Positions 26,123 to 36,215 of a stretch of DNA of 64,000 nucleotides are shown one piece after another. The DNA comes from Paracyclopina nana (taxonomy: Eukaryota; Arthropoda; Copepoda; Cyclopoida; Cyclopettidae). The stretch is from contig JAGUCH010000002.1 of NCBI GenBank assembly GCA_019096065.1, positions 9,436,501-9,500,500 of the forward strand. Direction: 5' to 3'. The notes under the pieces are model-generated. The model worked only from the letters and a program-made list of their open reading frames with translations, did not search any database and had not been told where the DNA came from. Made by a program: the position numbers and the translations under genes. Each line of letters starts with the position of its first letter. Position 1 is the stretch's first letter.

Positions 26123-28352
26123 CAGCTCCTGACTGTAAGCCACAGGCAATCCTGATACAAGGTTTCGGATTCGAAAATCAGTTTTTTGGCCCAAATCCCT
26201 TGTAATGGTGTGAAAAGTACAAAAATTAAGTTTCATGACCACTGGACCACTCTAGGGTGGTCAAGTGGTGCAGTAAGCAAAAGGCTGTTTAGATTAAGGC
26301 AAAAATGAATGGGGGCCTAGCTGGAGGTGTGGGTATGGCCAGAAATCAACTATACCCTAATTATCTAGGCCCTGGGGGGGTCTCTAGGTGTCAGGGAAAA
26401 AAAGTTGAAAAACGTAAACAAACTAGTTGGAAATTGGCCAAAATTCACTTTTTCGGACCCTACTTTGAGGGCATTTTCCTCCCATGTCAGTGGATGGATT
26501 TTTGATTTTTCAACTCTGGATGAAAGTCAAAGATTGGAACTGTCATTACAAAAAAGAAAATTCATTATATGTCTGCAGATGGAGCTCCTGGAGCGATTCA
26601 AAAATGCACATTTTTTACAAAAATGCCTTTACAGTAAAACAGATAAAACCGACAAGTGAAAGTGAAGTCATGGACAAACTTTTTTTTGTCATCACAAACA
26701 TGTCAGTGCACACCCAGAGGCTTCTCCCAAACAAAAAAATTCAGGATACATAGGCCCTGCCCCTGGCCAGGAGCCTGGGCGGTGCCTATTATGCTCTGCT
26801 GCAGCAGCAACATAGGCCAACAGGGAGCCCCTGGCTCCCATGTCAGTGGATGAAAGTGTCCTTTTTCAGCCTCCTGAGGTCTGTGCTGGCCTGGAGGCTT
26901 GGGCCAAGCAAAAAAATTCAGGGTACATTGGCCCTGGCCTGGAGCCTGGGCGGTCCCATTTATTCTCTGCTGTAGCAGCTACATAGGCCAACAGAGAGCC
27001 CCTGGCTCCCATGTCAGTGGATGAAAGTGTCCTTTTTCAGCCTCCTGAGGTCTGTGCTGGCCTGGAGGCTTGGGCCAAGCAAAAAAATTCAGGGTACATT
27101 GGCCCTGGCCAGGAGCCTGGGCGGTCCCATTTATTCTCTGCTGTAGCAGCTAAATAGGCCAACAGGGAGCCCCTGGCTTCCATGTCAGTGGATGAAAGTG
27201 TCCTTTTTCAGCCTCCTGAGGTCTGTGCTGGCCTGGAGGCTTGGGCCAAGCAAAAAAATTCAGGGTACATTGGCCCTGGCCTGGAGCCTGGGCGGTACCT
27301 GTTATGCTCTGCTGTAGCAGCTACACAGGCCAACAGGGAGCCCCTGGCTCCCATGTCAGTGGATGAAAGTGTCCTTTTTCAGCCTCCTGAGGTCTGTGCT
27401 GACCTTGAGGCTTGGGCCAAGCAAAAAAATTCAGGGTACATTGGCCCTGGCCTGGAGCCTGGGCGGTACCTGTTATGCTCTGCTGCAGCAGCTACATAGG
27501 CCAACAGGGAGCCCCTGGCTCCCATGTCAGTGGATGAAAGTGTTCTTTTTCAGCCTCCTGAGGTCTGTGCTGGCCTGGAGGCTTGGGCCGAGCAAAAAAA
27601 TTCAGGGTACATTGGCCCTGGCCTGGAGCCTGGGCGGTACCTGTTATGCTCTGCTGCAGCAGCTACATAGGCCAACAGGGAGCCCCTGGCTCCCATGTCA
27701 GTGGATGAAAGTGTCCTTTTTCAGCCTCCTGAGGTCTGTGCTGACCTAGAGGCTTATGCCAAGCAAAAAAATTCAGGGTACATTGGCCCTGGCCAGGAGC
27801 CTGGGCGGTCCCATTTATTCTCTGCTGTAGCAGCTAAATAGGCCAACAGGGAGCCCCTGGCTTCCATGTCAGTGGATGAAAGTGTCCTTTTTCAGCCTCC
27901 TGAGGTCTGTGCTGGCCTGGAGGCTTGGGCCAAGCAAAAAAATTCAGGGTACATTGGCCCTGGCCTGGAGCCTGGGCGGTCCCATTTATTCTCTGCTGTA
28001 GCAGCTACATAGGCCAACAGGGAGCCCCTGGCTTCCATGTCAGTGGATGAAAGTGTCCTTTTTCAGCCTCCTGAGGTCTGTGCTGGCCTGGAGGCTTGGG
28101 CCAAGCAAAAAAATTCAGGGTACATTGGCCCTGGCCTGGAGCCTGGGCGGTCCCATTTATTCTCTGCTGTAGCAGCTACATAGGCCAACAGGGAGCCCCT
28201 GGCTCCCATGTCAGTGGATGAAAGTGTCCTTTTTCAGCCTCCTGAGGTCTGTGCTGGCCTGGAGGCTTGGGCCAAGCAAAAAAATTCAGGGTACATTGGC
28301 CCTGGCCTGGAGCCTGGGCGGTACCTGTTATGCTCTGCTGCAGCAGCTACAT
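26123..28352. repeat. Left inverted terminal arm
   Basis: A 719-bp unique terminal block followed by a diverged 140-bp repeat copy (starting 26702) and nine 171-bp units. The whole arm is repeated inverted at 36216-39504. The inner edge is abrupt: the last unit breaks off in 'acataggggcttggcccaag'. Confidence 0.88.
26842..28352 (+). repeat. 171-bp tandem array, left arm, nine units
   Basis: Units start with GTCAGTGGATGAAAGTGT at 26842, 27013, 27184, 27355, 27526, 27697, 27868, 28039 and 28210, an exact 171-bp period. The last unit is partial. Variants (ATTTATTCTC versus GTTATGCTC) alternate between units, indicating higher-order mixing. 171 is a multiple of three, so two frames stay open across units for long distances. 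I regard these frames as incidental. Confidence 0.95.
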
Positions 28353-28463
28353 AGGGGCTTGGCCCAAGCAAAAAATTCAGGGTATATTTTCCCCAGTTAT
28401 GATCCACTGTTCTAGTTAACTTAGTCTTCAAGATAAGCATAAACTTCTTTATTTTTCTCATTT

Positions 28464-31400
28464 TTACTCTAGAACTAAACAAGCATCAGAGCAATTTTCC
28501 TCAACATACTTAGTGAGTGCTGTTGAAATGTTTCCATGTGTCATTTTTTTGGGGAAAGGAATTGAAAAAGCCTCCATTACTCTGATGAGTATTGATTTCT
28601 CAATCCCAAAAAATTGGGAGACTCTTTTTTTCTTTTGGTTCTTGAAGTCTTTAGCTAAAGCACATAGCTCTATTCCACAGGCCTGCAAGCATGAAAAATC
28701 ATGTCAGTCTATTGGCTTAAACATAGCTTTTTTATATACTTGAATTGGATGCTGCTTGTCCTGCTCATCATTTGAGTTGACATTGGCAAGAAGGATTCTC
28801 CTGATCTTTGACTCTTGTAGTACTTCCATGTCACTTTGAACCTCCTCAATGGCTTGAGTTGTCTCTTCAGCCTCATGAGATCCTTTTTTCAACCTTAGCA
28901 GATACTTAGCAAACAGGCCCTTGATCTAATAATGAAGTATTACATTACTGCTCAAATTAACCTTCAATAGTACCTGTGATTCTGAGAGCCACTCTTCAAT
29001 TGTGAACAATGGAGACCCATCAGGATCTTTGGTGGTCCTCATTAGCCTGGCAACATCAGCTGCTTTGCTTTTCTGACCACTTGCTTGTCCTTGATTGAAG
29101 GCATCAAGCACAAATGATTCTTGCTTTGCATTGAAAACTGAATGAGATTTCTTTTTGCTGAGAGCAAAGCCAATTTCAAAACTAGTCTTGACAGGAATGA
29201 GTGCCTTAGGAAGATCACTTGGTAACTCAATCCTCTTCAGCTGCTCCAGATTTGTTTGAAAGTGCCTTCTTTGCCATTGTGATGACCTGTCAAGCTCACC
29301 ATACAGGCCATATTTTGAAAAATAAGCCTTTCTTAGCCTGTTGGTGGCATTTTGGCTTGGTAAATGCACCTGGCAAATGCCATTTGCAACATGCTCTTCA
29401 AATCTTTTGAAAGTCAGAAATTCTGCTGAGCAATGACTGTTTGGGCATTGAAAATGAACTGGTTGGACAATCATTGAGGTTGCTTCGCCAATGTCCTCAG
29501 CTGAATCCTCATATCCCTCAACTTCTTCAATTGCTCCTGATCTTTTGACCAAATGCTTCAAGACTTCTTTTGGAGGATGACACAGGTTTGGATCTAATGA
29601 AGGGACCACTTGAACTCTCGAGCCATCAGGCATAATAATTGAGCAGTCATACACTGCTGTTTGCTCCACTTTATTCACTTTGATCAGTTGTCCTTCCCCA
29701 ACTCCACTTTGCTTTTTGACTTTGATTCCATCATGAAGAAAGGTAAACTCATTCAGAGACATGATGCTCTTAATTTGCCTCTTCTGAGGCAGCTTTTTGA
29801 TGTCAACAACTTTTCCAGCTAGTACCAAAACATTGGCAACTGGATTAGACCTTAAGGAAATTAGTGAATAAACATTAGAATAAATAAACATAAGATGTGG
29901 CAGATTTCTTACATCGTGAGAGCAACAGCAAACTCCATTGGGGTGACAGCTTTGTGTCCTTGTGAAATGTATGTCCAAGCTTTCCTTTTCATAATTGCAG
30001 CAATCTAAAGTCTAAATTGGCTCATCATATTTATAATGTAATTTACTTTTTCTTACTGAATCTGCCTTTGATTTGCCTGCTCCAGGGGTACTGAAAACAT
30101 ACTTCACAATTTTCATGTTTCCAAAGGAATTCCTCATGAAGTAAAGAGGCAAAAGAAAGTTTTCAGAATGATATGTCCTAAAAGTAAACAGAATATTGGC
30201 TTCGATGGAATGAGTATAAGTACTGCTTACCCAGCATTGTCACTGCGAATGTAACACTTCTTGATTTGAGGATTGGCCTTGGAAAAAAGGCTCAATGAAG
30301 TCTTCAATAATGCAACATTGACACAGCTTTCCTGGTTTTCCGAGTTTGTCATAATGCTCACATGAGAGCTGATTTTTTTGGACCATGAACCATCTTTGCT
30401 CTTGATGAAATGCTCAAAAACGGTTATGTGCCATGGGATGCCAGCCTTGCCAAACCAATCACGTTGGGACTCCCTGAATTGAGCTGGAATCCATTTCATT
30501 GCCCAATCCACAACACAAATGGCAATTGTGTCATCCTTCATGCCACCAATGAGATCCCACTCCCTACTCTGTGCAAAGTCTTGCATGAGATGTTTCTTGT
30601 AATTGACAATATGCTCATGGCACAATCTAGTGTCAAATTCAAGTTCATTAAGTTCGTCTGGAGAAAGAAGGAAATTTTTGCCTCCCATCTGGATTAGTCC
30701 TTGAATGCCATCAATGACATCACCAAGACTGGAACAGTAATGGCACTCCTCAGTGTGGTCAAACTCACACTCACTTGCAAATTGCTTGTTGAGTCCATCA
30801 CTTAGACCATGAGTGACACAATGAGCTGCAACACTGCTTGTCATTGACAGGCTGTAGGGGAAGTAGTTTCTAACATAAGCCAACAAAGTTGAGAGAGCTT
30901 CAATTATTGGCTTAATGAACTTTTCTTGTATTCCATGGTTTTGAAGTTGGATGCAAATTCCCTTGAGCTTTTCAAAAGCACCCATTCCATCTTCCTGAAA
31001 ATGCATAATATAATTTTTCTCACATGTTTTAGTAAAAATGCTCTTTTCTGTGTGACTCCCTGATATAGGCAGAATGTCAAACCAAGAGTGAGAACATTTT
31101 CTATAACATTTAGTACTAACTTAACTTTTAGAGACATTCTGTTCAATATATATTTTTATTAGTTACCTGGGCACTGTTGATGCCTCTCATGATTTTTGGA
31201 CTAGCTGCTGGTAGCTCCCTTAGAAATCTGAATATGGTTCTCTCACATGGGACTGGCACAGCCTGCTGGCTAAGAAAGCTTTGGCATAGCCTGACAAGCT
31301 CTGCTTTTGTCTTAGTTCTGATGACTTTTGGCAAGGTTTTCTGCACCCCTGATTCATCATGAACAGATATGGTTCCATAAGCCACATTCTATTGGTGGTA

Positions 31401-33051
31401 TTACTCATCAATTGACCAACTTGAATTATGTATTTGAAATGTACTTGTTGAAAGGCTCAATAGATTTGCACAATTTTATTATTGCAAATGCTGGGTAGCA
31501 GCAGTTTTGATGAGCAATTGATGAGTAATAAGCTCCTGGGTAATTGCAGGAGAAGTGATAAAGTCAAAAAGAAGTGCTACAACTTCTGAGCTGAGCTTCA
31601 TGCGCTGCTTTGAAGGTGCTGAGACCTCAACAAAACCTCGATTGTTGCGGTAGTAATGGTGCTTGGCTTTGTTGTACAAGTGCCTGCTCAGAGGAGGGTC
31701 CCATTTTGGCCCATGAAGGAGAATGTCATGGAACTCCTCTAAGTCATCTTCATCCTCAGTAATGTCTCCCACTTCCATGGCTTGATCTCCATCTTCTCCA
31801 ATGTCCACTTTCTTGTTGAAAATGGCCAATTTTGAATAACTGTATCGTGGTGGGAGAATTGATAGAAGTTGGATTTTCTCTCTGAATGAGGTAGAGTCAT
31901 TGTAGGCCAAGATTATTTCACTCAGCAGTGTGTCAACATTTTTTGGGCTTGAAAGATACTTTTCCACCAGGTCTGAAGATTTGAGGGCCTCCCAAATCAT
32001 GGAATCATCATCAGGATTAGCTGAAACAGTGTGGATGGCAGCAACAACTGCAGAAGCTAACACCCTTTTCACTTCTCTTTGGGTGGAGGAGGCTGCATCC
32101 ACAAATATCTTATTGAGTCTGAATCGGCATTTGGTGCTGAAATGGTTTTCCTCTAGTAGCTTGTTCAATGTTTTGACTGGATCTTCTGGAGGATCTTCAA
32201 ACTCAACAATGCAGTGTCCACTCTCATCTAGATCCATGTGATCATTGAATGATGGTGCAGATGGAAGAGACCATGTACTGCTTGGATGATTTGAAGGAAG
32301 TGAACTAGTACTACTTGGTTGAAGAGATACTAATGTGCTGGTGCTGCTTCCTTGGCCAGAAGCTTCCATTGCCTTCAAGACTGCTCTTCTCATGTGGATA
32401 TAATCTGAGTTGCAAATCAGTCCTCCAACTGGTAGACTGACACTCAAAAAGTTAAGGGCATTTTTTGACATCTTGGTTGATATAGGCTTCATTTGATGGG
32501 AATAGTCAAGGTATCTTTTTCCTTTGTGAGCTGGCCAAAAGCAAACATTCAGGCTGATATACTTTCTGAAGAAGCCTTTGCCCAGATTATAATGATGAGT
32601 CTCACAGATGTCTCCTCTGTTGATCTGGTCTTGATCCACTGCTGAGCACCTGTCATGGAGCAATTTTGCATCTTCTTCAGAAAAGCTGGAAACTGGAATT
32701 CTCTCTCCAAAGCAAGGTGCTTCAAACGGGGTGCCAATGACTTGTCTCCCCACACTGCAAGCCTGTGTTTACAGATAAAATATGAGGCATAAAAGATATT
32801 ATTTCTCTCAAAAAAATGCTTTACCGAAATGTAGGACCCTTCAATTTTCTTGAACATTTTGCTCCATAGCTGGCTACAATCTTGACTGAGGATCATCAGC
32901 TGAACTGAATGGAAGTGAGTCACATGGCTGCATGGAGTGAATCATAAAACAAAGCATTCTAGGCTGCTTGGCAGTTTGAAGGATCAGGGCAGAAACAGTT
33001 CCCATGGGATGACCCATTTTTGACGATGAATTTCTTGCATTTATTACACAT
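28464..33051 (-). CDS. RNase H-fold (DDE/D-type) transposase, multi-exon, interrupted
   Basis: Minus-strand exons with matching phases: 32762-31536, 31388-31167, 30994-30231, 30177-30057, 30004-29913, 29850-28974, 28925-28740, 28682-28464. An exon ending at 32825 lies upstream. The start is uncertain: an ATG at 33051 opens MCNKCKKF, but its junction is unresolved. The total is about 1,250 aa. Motifs in order: a Cys/His-rich N-terminus, VVDWAMKW (probable first catalytic Asp), IRSDNAG (second), GKSKAD (probable third), a C2H2-like finger CPNSHCSAEFLTF...H...C, and the tail block LFTIEEWLSESQ. From memory, uncharacterised proteins with SDNAGxYH and GKxxxD are common in sponge and cnidarian genomes. 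Between 31536 and 31388 there is no GT donor; a 128-bp TA-flanked insert lies there instead, so this copy may be non-functional. AATAAA (minus) lies at 28447-28452. Confidence 0.8.
31401..31528. mobile_element. 128-bp TA-flanked mini-element inside the transposase gene
   Basis: Inverted ends TTACTCATCAATTG and CAATTGATGAGTAA (14 bp, perfect) flanked by TA at 31399-31400 and 31529-31530, the duplication expected of Tc1/mariner-type MITEs. It splits a conserved part of the transposase between LLFDFITSPAITQ and VAYGTISV. Stop codons occur inside it. Without it, the two coding blocks would be separated by a short link that is one base out of frame. Confidence 0.65.
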
Positions 33052-33658
33052 TTATAAAGGATTTTTTTGTTTGCACTGATGCATTTCTTTTTTACCATTT
33101 CAAGACTTGACATATTATTGTGGAGAGCATGAACCACCACGTTTTTTGCCTTTTTGTGCCCTTCTTTTTGGTTTTGTAAAAAATCAAAAATTGCATTTTT
33201 TCAAGTCTTCTGAGTATGAACCACATGCTTTTAGGATACAATTCAGCTGTGAAAAGTGTTGGATTGAATTTTTTTAGATGCATTGCATGCTTCAGGCCTG
33301 CCCATCTTTTTTATTATGGGACAAAAAGCAAAAATGGATTTATTCCTAAGTCTTGGGCTGAGCATGAACAACATGCTTATAGGATATAGTTCAGCTGTGA
33401 AAAAGGCATTGAAACTTTTTGCATGCTTCAGGCCTGCCTTTCTTTTTGGGTTTGTGAAAAAAAGCAAAAATGGATTTTTTTGCTTGAGCACAACATGCTC
33501 ATTTTTTATAGCTCAGCACTACAAAGTCATTTGGGTGGACTTGGTAATGAAGAATTTATTAAATGTTCCATCATTTTGTATCAAAGATTTCCGCACAAGA
33601 GTCAAATTTCGTTGAGTGCACAGATTTGGATCAGTACAAAGCTATCTGCCATTGCAAA
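33052..33658. promoter_or_regulatory. Intergenic region between divergent transposon genes, with 134-bp repeats
   Basis: It lies between the starts of the transposase (leftward) and the glycoprotein (rightward), so it should contain both promoters. From about 33150 to 33530 it holds three diverged copies of a unit of about 134 bp, recognisable by GCATGCTTCAGGCCTGCC (33286 and 33420), GAGCATGAACAACATGCTTA and TTCAGCTGTGAAAA. Repeated promoter-proximal units could bind the transposase or a host factor; that role is inference. Confidence 0.5.
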
Positions 33659-36073
33659 ATGGACGTAAGGAAGCTTTTAGAGATTCTTATAGTTATTTTT
33701 CATTGTGAATCAGTGATAGCTACCTCAAAAAAGCCTAAGGTTTTCAATATTCTGAGCCAAAATGTTGAGGCCTACGACTGCCAAAACCCTGACTCAAAGG
33801 TGAGCTTTTTTTAAATTAGTTTTTGCCATCTGAAATATTTATGATATTACTATTTGCTGCTCAGCTGTGGACATTGGATGTGACAAAAGTTGACAACTGC
33901 ATGAAGCCAAATGAAATGGACCAGCCTACGACCTTGACAGTGCAGATAATCAGCCAAGTGAATGCATTGACCCAAACTTTTCAAAGCTGCCATGTCTCCA
34001 AGTATAGGTGAACACATCTATTTTCTTAGAAACAATTAATAGTCAATGAAAAGGCAGATCACAAGCCAAACATCCTCAAAAACATCAATTTTAATCTGAA
34101 AATCAAATCTCTTGAATTTACAGGGTTGCCTATCATTGTGGTATGCACAGCCATACCAGTGGGCTTGAAATCTTGGATTGGGGCCCTGAAGAAGTGACAG
34201 TGGATATGTGTAAGGAGATGACAAAAAAACGAATTTTCAAGCCTTCTGCTGGAGACTCCCAAATCTATGATCTGAAGGACTCAGTGAACAGGTTCCAAGT
34301 GTTCAGAAGAGGCTGGTTGGATAATGGCAAATGCCATGAGCCAGGATCTTGGATTCAAAATGGAAAAGTCTACACTGGATTCATCAGTAAGTTTTATGAA
34401 CAAACTGTGATGTGAAATGCCTAATTATATTGTATAATAGTTGCTGACTACTACACCATAAAGCTAGAGGAATTCAGTGGAACTCTTGTGAAAGGGAGGT
34501 ACAAGCTGCCAAACTCAAAGATCACGGTTTCATCAAGGGGCTTTGATGAGGATCTTGGAACATACTTCAGCGACTCAGAGAAGGTTAAAAATGATATGAT
34601 GATATTTTTTTCAAATATATGACAGCTTTATCTTTTAGAAATGCTTGGATGACTATGAAGAGCTTTATTATGGTGTCTCGGTTGGGCCAAAGGAACCACA
34701 ATTTGACTCTGTTATTGTTACAGCTAACAATGACACTCAGAAATATGGGGCTACTAAGCTGCAGAAGCTCACAGCCATTTGTGGAGAATTTTCTGTGTTT
34801 GAAACACCTTACTCTGGCATCTATTACAGATTTGTGGACTCATATTCAGAGAGGTACATACTATATAAAACAATAAGTTTCAGGTCAATAATTTGTTCAT
34901 TTTTAGGCTTGATATCAATCCAATATCCCCCTTGAATGTCCGCTTGAATTCAGCCATTGGTATGCTAGCCTCCTTTGTCCATGAGGATGTCATGCAGAAA
35001 TTGAAGCTAGCTTATGAGGATACTCTGCAACGAAGTTGTGAGCAAACTCGGTCATGGGCTTTGGTAAGCAAGAAAGGCTAGAATTTTCTTTTCAAAGAAG
35101 TCCTTCACTAACTATTTTTTAGAATGCACTTGCATTGATCAACAATGAACCTTCCAATGCTTACCTTGTCTTTGGACAAGGATTTTTGGCCAAGCCAAAG
35201 GGAGCTGTGATCGAAGTTGCACAATGCTCACTTGCTGAGGAAGTAAAAATGAGAAAGACAACAGCTTGCTATGAGGATCTACCCATCTGGCACCAAGGAG
35301 CCCAAAAGTTCAGAGATCCCTTGACATTCATAATTCTTGATGTGTCTCCTCTTTGTGACTGCAAATTGGACTACAGAGTTCACCATATTGGCAACTTCTA
35401 TGTGGCACAAAAGCCAGAACTCACATTTGAAAATGCCACCATCAAGCAGATGAGTCCATATGACTATCACAGCAATGGAAAATCTGTGATCAGGCATGCA
35501 TTTGTGACACTTGGCAGTTTGGCTGGATCAACCCTTGACAATGCTTTTGTTGCTCTCATGTTTGCTCATAGCAAGAGGACTGTCATGAGGCGCTACAATG
35601 GAGAATTGGTGGTTGGAATGGGCTACTCCAAGGACAAGAATATGGTGGAAGCAAGCATGGGGATGTTTGACAAACTCAATTCTGCATTCCAAACCATGAT
35701 TGATGCCTTCTATAGGTATTCAGGAGTTGTCTCTTTGAGCATCTTCTTAGTTGGAGTTATGATTGTGCTATTCATCTGGATCTTGGCAGTCCTTCGATCA
35801 ATTTGCAAACATGGAGTTAGATCTGGAGCAACAGCAACAGTGATTCTGTCAATCCTATTTTTACTCTGGGACATCCTCATGGTGGTTGCCAGGTACACAG
35901 GATTGATCAACAAGGAACCCAAATCAAGACAAAAGTGTTGCCATGACATGGAAAAAGGTTTATGTATGACCACAAAGAAAAAGGATCAATCCAGAAGCAA
36001 GAAGGATCAATCCGAAAGCAAAGAAGATCTGAACACCGATGAATTGTGGGTTGAAATGGAGTCCCATTTGTGA
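33659..36073 (+). CDS. Virus-type envelope glycoprotein (mononegavirus/chuvirus-like), seven exons
   Basis: Exons: 33659-33799, 33865-34007, 34124-34386, 34441-34583, 34639-34853, 34907-35063 and 35123-36073. All junctions are GT-AG with matching phases; the total of 2,013 nt is divisible by three and gives 670 aa. Residues 1-20 form a signal peptide. The ectodomain is cysteine-rich with an N-terminal AYDCQNP. Hydrophobic helices lie near residues 551-577 (probable membrane anchor) and 589-611, followed by a basic Ser/Lys tail. Size, the opening YDC motif, the ADYYTIKLEEFSG strand with following paired cysteines, and the single C-terminal anchor resemble glycoproteins of chuvirus-type negative-strand RNA viruses, which are predicted class III fusogens. 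No frameshift or internal stop is seen. Five of the six introns are 53-65 bp and one is 116 bp, like host introns. AATAAA lies at 36099-36104. The assignment rests on pattern recognition; the exact viral family is uncertain. Confidence 0.75.
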
Positions 36074-36215
36074 TCAAAAGGTCTAATGAATCCTTGAGAA
36101 TAAATTTGAAAAACAGGCTATTGATCTGAGAGTCTGAAAAAACTAATAAGAATGAAAATTACCAAAATGTATAACTGAAACTGCCCAGACCAATAAACTC
36201 TGAATTTTTTGGACA

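Noticed and set aside
27363..27749. Open frames of 100-185 codons across the 171-bp repeats
   Set aside because: They follow from a stop-poor repeat with a period divisible by three; treated as repeat, not gene.
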